Source of the DNA: Candidatus Chloroploca mongolica
GTDB taxonomy: Bacteria > Chloroflexota > Chloroflexia > Chloroflexales > Chloroflexaceae
Direction: 5' to 3'
Assembly (NCBI RefSeq): GCF_004762035.2
Contig: NZ_SIJK02000013.1
Location: forward strand, 1 to 53,003
Length of the DNA: 53,003 bases
A model generated the notes under the pieces. The model had not been told where the DNA came from and made no database searches. It saw only the letters and a program-made list of their open reading frames with translations. The stretch's first letter is position 1, and the number at the start of each line of letters is the position of its first letter. This document shows, piece by piece, positions 1-7,804 of this stretch. The position numbers were made by a program, and so were the translations under genes.

Positions 1-87
1 GGCACCCGCACGGAAAACGGCCAAATGTTGTGTCTTGACAAATGGGTCCACCTTACCATGCCCACCGATGTTTACGTGGGGATGGAT

Positions 88-116
88 GTAGGGGCACGGC
101 GACGCCGTGTCCCTAC
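88..116. repeat. Short palindrome upstream of the ParA-like gene
   Basis: Two 13-base arms (GTAGGGGCACGGC and its near reverse complement, one G/T wobble) surround the triplet GAC. The sequence resembles short dispersed palindromes found in many bacterial intergenic regions. It lies about 90 bases upstream of the parA-like promoter and has no coding potential that I can support. Confidence 0.6.
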
Positions 117-142
117 AGGGGCGGGGGCCGAATCCGGTGTAC

Positions 143-163
143 GGGCACCCCGTGCGGGTGCCC
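143..163. repeat. Second short hairpin, GGGCACCC arms
   Basis: Arms GGGCACCC and GGGTGCCC flank a 5-base loop. Together with the palindrome at 88-116 it makes a repeat-rich 5' flank for the first gene. It could be the remnant of a dispersed element or a terminator of a gene to the left of the window; there is no T run. Confidence 0.5.
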
Positions 164-207
164 TTGCAGGTGCCATGCCCACGGGCAGCATTGCTACGTA
201 CCACTGG

Positions 208-236
208 TTGACATGGATTGGCGCTTGCACTACACT
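208..236 (+). promoter_or_regulatory. Promoter of the ParA-like operon
   Basis: TTGACA at 208-213, a 17-base spacer, then TACACT at 231-236. Transcription would start near 243, leaving a leader of about 57 bases before the ATG at 300. This supports the internal ATG over upstream starts in the same frame. Confidence 0.65.
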
Positions 237-299
237 GAACACGATGTAACAACCGTTGCACAAAGCGTGCTTGCAGTCTTCGCTGAGTTGGATACTTCT

Positions 300-1319
300 A
301 TGGGCCGCATTGTTGCGATTACCAATCTCAAGGGTGGCATCGGCAAGACGACTACGGTAGTCAATTTGAGTGCCGGCCTGGCGCTGAAGGGTGCTCAGGT
401 GTTGCTTGTTGATGTTGATGCCCAGGGCAATCTGGCGATGGCGCTTGGCCTCAAGCCGCGCCGGACGCTCTATGATGTGCTCGTTGATGGCAAGCGCCCC
501 GAAGATTGCCTGGTCAACGCTCGTCCTAACCTCGATCTGTTGGCTGCCAATGAGTCGCTTTTGACTGCCCAACCCGAGCTTGCACGACGTCCTGATTGGG
601 CGCGGGTGCTCGAGCAGGCGCTGCGTCCAGTACGCTCGAAGTATGATTTTATTTTGATTGACTGCGGCGGCTCGCTGACTGTGCTGAATCTTAATGCGCT
701 CACTGCGGCCAGCGATGTGGTGGTGCCAACGACGGTTGAGCCTTTTTCGATCAAGGGCCTTGAGATGCTGGTGAAGCAGATTATTCAGTTGAAGGGTAGC
801 ACGAGTAGCCTGCGGGCGATTGTGCCAACGATGTATGATCCGCGTACCCGCCAGTCTGTTGCGCTCCTCGAGCAATTGCAGGCTCAGTATGGTGCCCAGG
901 TGACCCCTCCGATCCGGGTCAATGTGCGCCTTTCAGAGTCGTCCGCTCAGGGCAAGACGATCTATGAGTTTGATCCTCGTTCGCGTGGCGCACGTGATTA
1001 TGCGGTGCTGGTTGAAACCTTGAGTACGCTATGGAATTTCAAGCCACCTGCTGCGCCGGTTTCTGCTCCTTCGCCGAATGGGGCGCAGGCCCCCGTTGCT
1101 TCACCTGAGGTTCACCCCCTAACACCTGCCCCGCTCCGTTCTGCCGCTTCGGCCTCTACCCCTGCGCCGGTTGTTGCCGGTGCTGGCAATATCCTCTCGT
1201 CAACCTGTCCGATCTGCGGTGGGCCGCTGCAGCGTGCGACCGTCGCAGGCTATCGGGTCGCGTATTGCGATCACTGCCGCTATCGCCAGCAAGAGCTTGT
1301 TTCTGGCCCTCGTCGATGA
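300..1319 (+). CDS. ParA/MinD-like ATPase with C-terminal zinc ribbon
   Basis: 339 residues from ATG 300, chosen because the protein there begins directly with the ATPase beta-strand and a good promoter lies just upstream; the open frame continues to 42 but that extension is Cys/His/Gly-rich and unconvincing. Seen: deviant Walker A KGGIGKTT at residues 11-18, VDVDAQGN at 37-44 (Walker A' with Asp38 and Asp40), and LIDCGGSL in place of the usual IDtpPsl. After about residue 250 comes a Pro/Ala-rich linker, then a ribbon with Cys303, Cys306, Cys323 and Cys326 (CPIC...CDHC). ParA proteins are dimerising ATPases that position DNA or protein complexes, usually with ParB. No parB follows; instead two membrane-protein genes overlap its end. 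It may position a membrane complex rather than DNA; that is inference. Confidence 0.85.
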   Translation: MGRIVAITNLKGGIGKTTTVVNLSAGLALKGAQVLLVDVDAQGNLAMALGLKPRRTLYDVLVDGKRPEDCLVNARPNLDLLAANESLLTAQPELARRPDWARVLEQALRPVRSKYDFILIDCGGSLTVLNLNALTAASDVVVPTTVEPFSIKGLEMLVKQIIQLKGSTSSLRAIVPTMYDPRTRQSVALLEQLQAQYGAQVTPPIRVNVRLSESSAQGKTIYEFDPRSRGARDYAVLVETLSTLWNFKPPAAPVSAPSPNGAQAPVASPEVHPLTPAPLRSAASASTPAPVVAGAGNILSSTCPICGGPLQRATVAGYRVAYCDHCRYRQQELVSGPRR

Positions 1320-2677
1320 TGCAGTCGGTGGCACGCTTCCGTTTTCCGTCGATTTTGTCCATTGTCGGTCTGACAGGGTTGCTCCTGGTCGGCTTGATGC
1401 TGGCATGGCTTGCGCATGATCGTCCGCTCGCGCCGCAGGTTGCACACGGGTGGCTGCGCGCCGATCTGCTGAGTGCGTTGACGCTGTTGCTGCTGGCTGG
1501 TTATGGGCTAGCCGCAGTCGTCGTGTCTCAGGCCGATCATTGGCGCACCGCAGTTGTGGCCTGGTGCTATGGGATGGCTGCGCTGACCGGGCACCTGGCC
1601 CTCATTGCTGCCCTGGTGATTGTTGGCGTTGCGTTGCAACCTGCCGCGCTGGCTCAACGCCGCCTGGCTTTGGCCTCGGCTTTGGCTACCGCCGGTGGCC
1701 TCGTGCTGATTGGTGTGATGAGTGGCGAGTGGCTCTATGCGGCCCCCGGTGCAGGGGCGGGGTTGGTTGGGGGAAGCCTGGTGTTGTTGCTGGTCGGCAC
1801 CGTGCTGGCATCAAAGGCACAGCCACACCTTCTGTTTGCCATGGCCTGTTATGCGCTGTTGCGTACCTTTAGCCTGGGGCCGTGGGCACTTCAATGGCTG
1901 TTTGTGGCCCTTGTCACCGGGGCAGCGCTGGCGCTCTGGGCAAGTTGGCACGCGACGGTTGCTGCTCGTGCGTTGCTTCCGGGTTGGGTGCAGCTTGTGA
2001 TGGCGGGTTTCGTGCTGGTCGGGGCTGGCCTTGGGGCTGGCGCCGGGGTTGTGATGGCCTCGTATGTGTTGCTGATCGGGCCACTGGTGCTGCTCGCTCG
2101 GCGTCCGTCGTTCCCCTTGCCCAACTGGCCGCTGCTGGTGCTCGTCTGGATGGCCGTGGCCGCTGCGGTCGCTGCACGGCTGACGGTGCTGGCGATCCTG
2201 CTGGGCCTGTCCGGGTTTTTGCTGGTCCTGGCGCTCGCCCGTTGGGCGGTACCTCCGCTGCGCAGTGCTCATGTTGGTCGGGCTGGACAGGGACTGGCGC
2301 TGGTTGGTGCCGTTGGTGCCCCGCTCTTTGTCGGGACGCTCGCTGGCCCACTTGTTGCTCAGTTGCAAGCGGGGTTGTCGCCGTATGGTGAACTGGTGGC
2401 TTCGCCCTGGACAGGCTTGCTTGTTGTCTACAATGCGGAAAAGGAGTATGTGGCGAGCCTGCCGGTCTTTGTGCTGGTTGCCCTGGGCATGGTGCTTGCG
2501 GCGGCTGGCTGGCTGATCCTGCGAGTATGGGCGAAGTTCTGGCCTGACCGCGACGATGCCTGGCTGCCCCTCTCTGCAGCGGAAAGGGGGCCGGGAGATG
2601 ACGTCGATCGTGCAGTCTGTCCAACCGGAATTGATATGAATCGTTCCACAGACAAGCCGAAGGTTCCAGATCTATGA
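1316..2677 (+). CDS. Polytopic membrane protein, function unknown
   Basis: 453 residues from ATG 1316, which overlaps the stop of the ParA-like gene (ATGA), so the two are probably translationally coupled; ATG 1319 is equally possible. The protein is almost entirely hydrophobic with roughly a dozen predicted membrane segments rich in Leu, Val, Ala and Gly, a short soluble stretch near residue 370 (PYGELVASPWTG, NAEKEY) and a charged C-terminal tail of about 50 residues. The overall shape is like the antiporter-type subunits of complex I or Mrp systems, but I see none of their conserved Lys/Glu motifs, so no function is assigned. The next gene overlaps by four bases, making a three-gene operon. 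Confidence 0.75.
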   Translation: MMQSVARFRFPSILSIVGLTGLLLVGLMLAWLAHDRPLAPQVAHGWLRADLLSALTLLLLAGYGLAAVVVSQADHWRTAVVAWCYGMAALTGHLALIAALVIVGVALQPAALAQRRLALASALATAGGLVLIGVMSGEWLYAAPGAGAGLVGGSLVLLLVGTVLASKAQPHLLFAMACYALLRTFSLGPWALQWLFVALVTGAALALWASWHATVAARALLPGWVQLVMAGFVLVGAGLGAGAGVVMASYVLLIGPLVLLARRPSFPLPNWPLLVLVWMAVAAAVAARLTVLAILLGLSGFLLVLALARWAVPPLRSAHVGRAGQGLALVGAVGAPLFVGTLAGPLVAQLQAGLSPYGELVASPWTGLLVVYNAEKEYVASLPVFVLVALGMVLAAAGWLILRVWAKFWPDRDDAWLPLSAAERGPGDDVDRAVCPTGIDMNRSTDKPKVPDL

Positions 2678-3489
2678 TCGAGTTGCTCGCGGCGCTCGGT
2701 CAGGTCTGGCCGCGTCTCTTGTTGTATCCAGGGGGGCTGTTTGCGCTCGGGGCAAGCTGGATGCTCTGCCGGTGGCTTGCATGGGTTTCACGCCAGCGGC
2801 CCGCGTGCGCAGGACCAGTGATGCTGGCGAGCCTCCCCGGTCTTCTCCCTCCCATGATCGTGCTTGCCTTGATGCCGCTTGCCCCGGCACGTGGCTTTCC
2901 TTATGGCCTCGATCTTGTGGTGGCCCTGGGTTTGCTTGAGTGGCCGTATCTGCGACGAGGCGTAGCAGGGATCGGGAAGGTTGATCGTGCGCGGTTGCTG
3001 CGGATGTACGGGCCGTTGCTGCTCGCCGGAGGAGGCATGGCCGAGGCGAATGCGAGTCTCGGGTTGAGCAATCTCCTGACTGTGCCCGAGGCCCCGGTCG
3101 CACGCGCTTTGCTGCTTGCCAGTGCGCTCCTCTGGCTGGCGAGTCTTCCGCAGCTCTTGATGAACCCTTGCGCCGCTGAAGATGACCACAGTGCTGGCGA
3201 TGGGTCGAAAGAATGGCCGCTTGCGTCGCTGGCTGCACGGCTGCGAGCGCTCGGGTTAGTGCTAATCGGGATGCTCGCCTTGCTGGGATTTGCGTCAGTG
3301 CGCTCAGAACCGTGGCTAACGGCTACGCAGGCGGGCTGGCTCTTGCCCCCGCTGGTTGGCGTCGTCACGGCTCTGCTGCTGGGCGTGCAATTGCGCATGG
3401 CACCGTGGTTGCAGCGGTTCTATGTAGGCCTGCTGGTAGTGCTGGTCGTGGTTCTTCTGGTGTCGAAGAGCGTCGCCTGGTTGGTGTAG
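2674..3489 (+). CDS. Polytopic membrane protein, function unknown
   Basis: 271 residues; its ATG overlaps the previous stop (ATGA). About seven to eight hydrophobic segments are visible, beginning with a YPGGLFALGASW segment near residue 19, with a hydrophilic loop near residues 165-185 (NPCAAEDDHSAGDG). The segment FPYGLDLVVALGLLEWP has a faint look of a NuoH/HyfC-type subunit, which would fit the preceding antiporter-shaped protein, but the diagnostic quinone-site motifs are absent and this is only a suggestion. The gene ends two bases before the end of a convergent gene on the other strand. Confidence 0.7.
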   Translation: MIELLAALGQVWPRLLLYPGGLFALGASWMLCRWLAWVSRQRPACAGPVMLASLPGLLPPMIVLALMPLAPARGFPYGLDLVVALGLLEWPYLRRGVAGIGKVDRARLLRMYGPLLLAGGGMAEANASLGLSNLLTVPEAPVARALLLASALLWLASLPQLLMNPCAAEDDHSAGDGSKEWPLASLAARLRALGLVLIGMLALLGFASVRSEPWLTATQAGWLLPPLVGVVTALLLGVQLRMAPWLQRFYVGLLVVLVVVLLVSKSVAWLV

Positions 3490-3490
3490 G

Positions 3491-4117
3491 TCAGGCGGCA
3501 TCCACACTCTTGTAGCCACCGCGTCCACGAGGCGAGAAGGCATCCGCAAGATTGCCGATAATTGCCGCAGCGAGTTGAAACTCCAGGCGGAGCAACATAC
3601 GCAACCCGATGAGATCCCGTTCAGCCCACTGCTCAAAAATATCGGTCATCGTGCTGCTGACAATCTGGATATAATCGAGATGCAGTGGTTGACTGCCGGG
3701 GAGATAAATCCGGCGCACTTCCACCGCAACTGGTTCCATCTCGGTGGCTTCGGCGGGATAGTAGCGCTGGAAGGCGTGGATCACGGCACGTTGAAACATG
3801 CGCACCAGTTCTGCATCGGTATGATCCTGACGATCGCCCAGGGTGGCAATGTAGGTCCACGTAAGATCGAGTGGTTCAACCTCGAGGTTGCGCCCCTCGG
3901 CGATCAACTGATGCACGGGTGACCAGGCGAAGCTGAGCTCAAGATAGGGGGGCATATTGGTACTGCTGAGCGGCTCATCGTGATCGGGAAAGAGCTCGAT
4001 CTTGCAGGTGCGATCATGGGTTGATGGAGTAATGCTTTCAAGAAAGAGATGCTCGTGCAGACCAACTGCCAGCCAGGCATCCTCCAACCCGGCCACAAGA
4101 TCGTCATAAGTCAACAT
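3491..4117 (-). CDS. Conserved-type hypothetical protein, 208 aa
   Basis: Soluble, acidic protein. Start ATG at 4117 is preceded by GGGAG with a 6-base gap; a TTG two codons upstream is less likely. No family recognised. Features seen: an N-terminal half with many aromatic and acidic residues (ELFPDHDE, PYLELSFAW), a central helix-rich stretch (ELVRMFQRAVIHAFQRYY), a VEVRRIYLPG strand and a C-terminal amphipathic region ending in a basic Gly-rich tail. No signal peptide or membrane segment. It is monocistronic, with its own promoter, convergent with the membrane-protein operon and divergent from glutamine synthetase. Confidence 0.75.
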   Translation of the reverse strand: MLTYDDLVAGLEDAWLAVGLHEHLFLESITPSTHDRTCKIELFPDHDEPLSSTNMPPYLELSFAWSPVHQLIAEGRNLEVEPLDLTWTYIATLGDRQDHTDAELVRMFQRAVIHAFQRYYPAEATEMEPVAVEVRRIYLPGSQPLHLDYIQIVSSTMTDIFEQWAERDLIGLRMLLRLEFQLAAAIIGNLADAFSPRGRGGYKSVDAA

Positions 4118-4149
4118 CGTCAACTCCCTGTATCACGGTATATTGCGCT

Positions 4150-4178
4150 ATTGTACTCTGATTGGGGGTTCAGGGCAA
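4150..4178 (-). promoter_or_regulatory. Promoter of the 208-aa hypothetical gene
   Basis: On the minus strand TTGCCC (4173-4178), a 17-base spacer and TACAAT (4150-4155). Predicted start near 4143, about 25 bases before the ATG at 4117, leaving room for the GGGAG ribosome site. Confidence 0.55.
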
Positions 4179-4298
4179 TAGGCTCCTAGCGCATGTGATA
4201 CAATGCAACAAGAGTGTTGGCAACATCCTGGTCAGTGTGCATCTGGCGATGAGCGTGCATTGCCCGTCTTCCAGGACTTCTGGGGAGGACCCCATCCT

Positions 4299-5636
4299 AT
4301 GAGTGATGATCTCCGTCAAACTTTGCTTGAGCGTGCCGAAGAAGAGCGTGTTGCCTTTGTGAATCTTCAGTTTACTGATGTGCTGGGGATGGTGAAGACG
4401 GTCACTATTCCGGTCAGTGAGCTTGAAGATGCCCTTGGTCATGGGGTCTGGTTTGATGGTTCGTCACTCGAAGGGTTTGCCCGAATGGTCGAGAGCGATA
4501 TGTATCTCGTACCTGACCCTGCGACGTATGCGTTGATTCCGTGGGATAAACACGAGGGCCTGACAACCGCACGGTTGATCTGCAATATTTATACACCCGA
4601 TCGCAAACCGTTTGCGGGCGATCCGCGGCATGTCCTGACGAATGCACTGAACCAGGCTGCTGCGATGGGCTACGGTTTCAATGTTGCACCTGAACTCGAG
4701 TTTTTCCTTTTTAAGAGCAATGCCGACGGTCTGCCGACACCGATGGTGCATGATCAGGCGAGTTATTTTGATCTTTCGACCGATCAGGCGACGTTGATTC
4801 GGCGTCAGATGGTGCGTGCGCTGAGCCAGCTTGGCATTACCGCCGAGGCTGCCCATCACGAGGTGGCGGCAGGGCAGCACGAGATCGACCTGCGGTATGA
4901 CGGGGCGCTGCGGGCGGCTGACCATACAATTACGGCACGGGTCGCGCTCAAAGCCATTGCCCAACTCAATGGGCTCTATGCAACTTTTATGCCCAAGCCG
5001 TTGGCCGGCGTCAATGGCAATGGTATGCACGTGCATCAGAGTCTGGTTGATCTGGTGACCGGGCAGAATATCTTTAATGATCCGGATGATCCCTACGGCC
5101 TTTCGCCAGTAGCGCACCATTTTATTGCCGGCTTGCTGGCTCACGCCCGTGGTATGTGCGCGATCCTGGCCCCTCTGGTCAATTCGTATAAACGCCTGGT
5201 ACCGGGGTTCGAGGCACCGATCTATATCTCATGGGGGCGTACCAATCGATCCGCGCTGGTGCGCGTGCCGCGCATTACCACCGGGCGCCACCAGAGCACA
5301 CGGGTCGAATTGCGTTGTCCTGATCCGGCCTGTAATCCCTACCTGGCGTACGCCGTCATGCTGGTCGCGGGGCTTGACGGTATTAAACGCAAGCTCTCGT
5401 TGCGTGAAGCCTCGGAAGAGGATCTCTTTCACGTTGATCCACGGGCTCGGGGCCTGGCGACGCTGCCGTCGTCGCTCGGCGCGGCGCTGGATGCCCTGCG
5501 CGAAGATGAAGTCATTGTGCAGGCGCTTGGCCCGAATGCGTTTGAGCGTTTTGTTGATGCCAAACAGCAAGAGTGGGAGAGTTATCGCCAGCATGTTTCA
5601 GCGTGGGAGATCCAGCGCTACCTGGCGATTTTTTAG
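4299..5636 (+). CDS. glnA: Glutamine synthetase, type I
   Basis: 445 residues from ATG 4299, preceded by GGGGAGG ten bases upstream. Forms glutamine from glutamate, ammonia and ATP. Visible family motifs: WFDGSSLEGFAR followed by ESDMYLVPDP in the beta-grasp part, ELEFFLF (metal ligands), NGNGMHVHQSL, NSYKRLVPGFEAP and SWGRTNRSALVRVP, ending in a WEIQRYLAIF tail. The length fits the short GSI-alpha type. The place of the adenylylation tyrosine (LYDLP in the enterobacterial enzyme) reads LATLP here, so control by adenylylation is not expected. A bidirectional terminator follows. The genome may contain a second, primary enzyme; I cannot tell. Confidence 0.93.
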   Translation: MSDDLRQTLLERAEEERVAFVNLQFTDVLGMVKTVTIPVSELEDALGHGVWFDGSSLEGFARMVESDMYLVPDPATYALIPWDKHEGLTTARLICNIYTPDRKPFAGDPRHVLTNALNQAAAMGYGFNVAPELEFFLFKSNADGLPTPMVHDQASYFDLSTDQATLIRRQMVRALSQLGITAEAAHHEVAAGQHEIDLRYDGALRAADHTITARVALKAIAQLNGLYATFMPKPLAGVNGNGMHVHQSLVDLVTGQNIFNDPDDPYGLSPVAHHFIAGLLAHARGMCAILAPLVNSYKRLVPGFEAPIYISWGRTNRSALVRVPRITTGRHQSTRVELRCPDPACNPYLAYAVMLVAGLDGIKRKLSLREASEEDLFHVDPRARGLATLPSSLGAALDALREDEVIVQALGPNAFERFVDAKQQEWESYRQHVSAWEIQRYLAIF

Positions 5637-5656
5637 GGTGGAGCAGGCTGAAAGAG

Positions 5657-5698
5657 ACAAAAAAGCGGGGCTGTGTAAACACAGTCCCGCTTTTTTGT
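5657..5698. terminator. Bidirectional terminator between glnA and tRNA-fMet
   Basis: A stem of about 19 pairs containing AAAAAAGCGGG on one side and CCCGCTTTTTT on the other, loop TAAA, one mismatch. Because the A and T runs form the base of the stem it works in both directions, ending glnA from the left and the tRNA from the right. Confidence 0.9.
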
Positions 5699-5705
5699 CT
5701 ACGAT

Positions 5706-5780
5706 TGGTAGCGGCGGCAGGATTCGAACCTGCGACCTTCGGGTTATGAGCCCGACGAGCTGCCACTGCTCCACGCCGCG
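5706..5780 (-). tRNA. Initiator tRNA-fMet (CAT)
   Basis: 75-base cloverleaf with encoded CCA. Anticodon loop CTCATAA gives CAU. Initiator marks: three consecutive G-C pairs in the anticodon stem (GGG before, CCC after the loop) and an unpaired first position, here C1 opposite U72, where the usual bacterial initiator has C1 opposite A72. T arm GCAGG-TTCGAAT-CCTGC is normal. It has its own consensus promoter and a strong terminator. Confidence 0.93.
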
Positions 5781-5794
5781 TTAGTCACCATTAA

Positions 5795-5823
5795 ATTATA
5801 ACAACGTGGAGAGGTCATGTCAA
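5795..5823 (-). promoter_or_regulatory. Consensus promoter of tRNA-fMet
   Basis: Minus-strand TTGACA (5818-5823), 17-base spacer, TATAAT (5795-5800). The -35 box overlaps the first codons of the divergent amidohydrolase gene at 5817, so strong tRNA transcription may interfere with that gene. Confidence 0.85.
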
Positions 5824-7175
5824 GCACTTCGCTCTTGATTAAACATGCTGATCGGCTGGTGACGATGGATGCTGCCAGGACTGAGCTTGCCGATGGGGCG
5901 TTGTATGCGGTTGATGGGGTGATTACCCATGTCGGGCCGACTGCTTTGCTGCCTCAGGAAGCCGATCAGATCATTGATGCACGTGGCATGCTGGTCATGC
6001 CCGGCCTGGTCAATACCCACCATCACTTTTGTCAGACGCTGACGCGCTGTATGGCGCAGGATCGTGATCTCTTTGGCTGGCTCACGACGCTCTATCCGCT
6101 CTGGGCCAGGATGACCGTCGAGGCGGTGCAGGTGGCAACCAGGACGGCCCTGGCCGAGTTGTTGCTGACGGGTTGCACGACGACGAGCGATCATACCTAT
6201 CTGTGGCCCAACGGGGCGCGTCTCGATGATCAGATCGAAGTGGCTGTCGCGATGGGGGTGCGTTTTCATGCGGCACGCGGAAGCATGTCGGTCGGGCAGA
6301 GCAAAGGCGGGTTGCCGCCTGACCAGGTGGTTGAAGATGAGGCTCATATTCTCGCTGATTCGCAGCGCCTCATCGAGCAGTACCACGATCCCGCACCGGG
6401 GGCGATGCTTCGCATTGTGCTGGCTCCCTGTTCGCCGTTTAGTGTTTCCCCCGCTTTGATGCGCGAGAGTCTGGCACTGGCGCGGAGCTACGGGGTACAC
6501 GTTCATACGCATCTTGCCGAGACGCTTGACGAAGAGCGGTATTGTCTGGCTCAGTTCGGGCGTCGTCCGGTCGAGCTCTGTGAAGATCTAGGCTGGGTGG
6601 GGAAGGATGTTTGGCACGCGCACATGGTGCATCCTTCGGCAGCGGAAATCGAGCGTCTAGGGCGCACGCATACCGGGGTCGCCCATTGTCCGTGTTCAAA
6701 TATGCGGCTTGCCTCGGGCATTGCGCCCATCGGGGCGCTGCGGCGTGCGGGGGCGCGTGTCGGGTTGGGCGTAGACGGTTCGGCGTCGAATGATGGTTCG
6801 CATATGCTCGGCGAGGCTCGCCAGGCCTTGCTCTTGCAACGTGTGCAGGGCGATCCGGCGGCCATGAGTGCGCGTGAAGCGCTGTGGCTGGCGACGCGAG
6901 GCGGGGCCGAGGTACTCGGGCGTGACGACATTGGGCAACTGGCCCCAGGGTTGTGTGCCGATGTGATTGGCTATCGGCTTGATCAACTCGCGTTCGCCGG
7001 GGGTGCGGTGCATGATCCTGTCGCGGCCCTCGTCTTTTGCACGCCGCCGCCGGTTGACCTCAGCATCATCAATGGGCGTGTCCGCGTCGCTGAGGGCCAC
7101 ATCCTCGGTCTCGATCTCCCCGTCCAGATCGAACGGCACAACGCCATTGCCCGCGAACTTGCCAACCAGATGTGA
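5817..7175 (+). CDS. Amidohydrolase, 8-oxoguanine deaminase-like
   Basis: 452 residues; ATG 5817 has GGAGAGG close upstream. Cytoplasmic metal-dependent hydrolase of the ATZ/TRZ (cytosine deaminase-like) group. Seen: N-terminal beta domain, the metal motif VNTHHHF near residue 65, TTSDHTYLWPNG, HVHTHLAETLDEERY near 225 with the third His and catalytic Glu, HAHMVHP, VAHCPCSNMRLASGIAPI near 285 and GVDGSASNDG near 320 with the last metal Asp. The HHHFCQTLTR and LF-WL-LYPLW segments match proteins annotated as 8-oxoguanine or hydroxyatrazine-type deaminases; the exact substrate cannot be fixed from sequence. Single gene, bounded by the tRNA and the convergent LuxR-type gene. Confidence 0.85.
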   Translation: MSSTSLLIKHADRLVTMDAARTELADGALYAVDGVITHVGPTALLPQEADQIIDARGMLVMPGLVNTHHHFCQTLTRCMAQDRDLFGWLTTLYPLWARMTVEAVQVATRTALAELLLTGCTTTSDHTYLWPNGARLDDQIEVAVAMGVRFHAARGSMSVGQSKGGLPPDQVVEDEAHILADSQRLIEQYHDPAPGAMLRIVLAPCSPFSVSPALMRESLALARSYGVHVHTHLAETLDEERYCLAQFGRRPVELCEDLGWVGKDVWHAHMVHPSAAEIERLGRTHTGVAHCPCSNMRLASGIAPIGALRRAGARVGLGVDGSASNDGSHMLGEARQALLLQRVQGDPAAMSAREALWLATRGGAEVLGRDDIGQLAPGLCADVIGYRLDQLAFAGGAVHDPVAALVFCTPPPVDLSIINGRVRVAEGHILGLDLPVQIERHNAIARELANQM

Positions 7176-7210
7176 CGCGAGGTTGTTGACGCTCAGCCAA
7201 TGTCACTGAC

Positions 7211-7804
7211 TCAGAGCGTCAACAATCCCTGACGCGCCCCGATACTCACGGCCTCGGTACGCGAGGTGGCCCCAAGCTTGGTGAAGATCGAGCCAATATG
7301 AAATTTGACGGTATGCTCGCTAATCTGTAACCGCAGTGCGATCTGTTTGTTGGGGAGCCCCTGGCTGAGCAGGCTCAAGACCTCGGTCTCGCGTGGCGTC
7401 AATGGTTCAGCAGGGGGTTCGTCGGTCAACCTCGTACCGGGTAATTGCTCGGCGAAGCGCTGGGGCAGCGCGACATAGCCGTGCGCGGCGGCATAGATGG
7501 CCGCCTGCACCTCTTCAGCCCCGGCCTCGGGCAGGGCAACGGCCCACCCGCTGAGGGCAAGGCTACGCAGTAGGCCGGGCAGTCGCTGATCATCGCTGAG
7601 CGCAACGAGGGCAACGCCCTCGTTGCCTGCCAGGGCGCGCCCGATGGCGGCCACGTTGTCACCGGCGACCAGAATGACATCGGCGGCGGGGGCAAGCACT
7701 GCCCCCGCCGCTTCGCCAATGATCTCAATGGTGTCGCTGGCTGCCATCGCTCGTAGCCCTGCCCGCAGCGCAGGCGTTGGGGCAATGATAAAGACGGTGA
7801 TCAT
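7211..7804 (-). CDS. LuxR-type regulator with degenerate receiver domain
   Basis: 197 residues. The C-terminal 65 residues are a NarL/LuxR helix-turn-helix (LTPRETEVLSLLSQGLPNKQIA, then ISEHTVKFHIGSIFTKLGA). The N-terminal 120 residues fold like a response-regulator receiver (ITVFIIAPTPALRAGLRAM), but the usual acidic pair after the first strand and the phosphorylated Asp are absent: the third strand reads DVILVAGDN. It is therefore probably not controlled by ordinary phosphotransfer. Its ATG overlaps the stop of the protease gene upstream by four bases, so the two are cotranslated and the regulator may act on the same stress pathway. Confidence 0.87.
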   Translation of the reverse strand: MITVFIIAPTPALRAGLRAMAASDTIEIIGEAAGAVLAPAADVILVAGDNVAAIGRALAGNEGVALVALSDDQRLPGLLRSLALSGWAVALPEAGAEEVQAAIYAAAHGYVALPQRFAEQLPGTRLTDEPPAEPLTPRETEVLSLLSQGLPNKQIALRLQISEHTVKFHIGSIFTKLGATSRTEAVSIGARQGLLTL

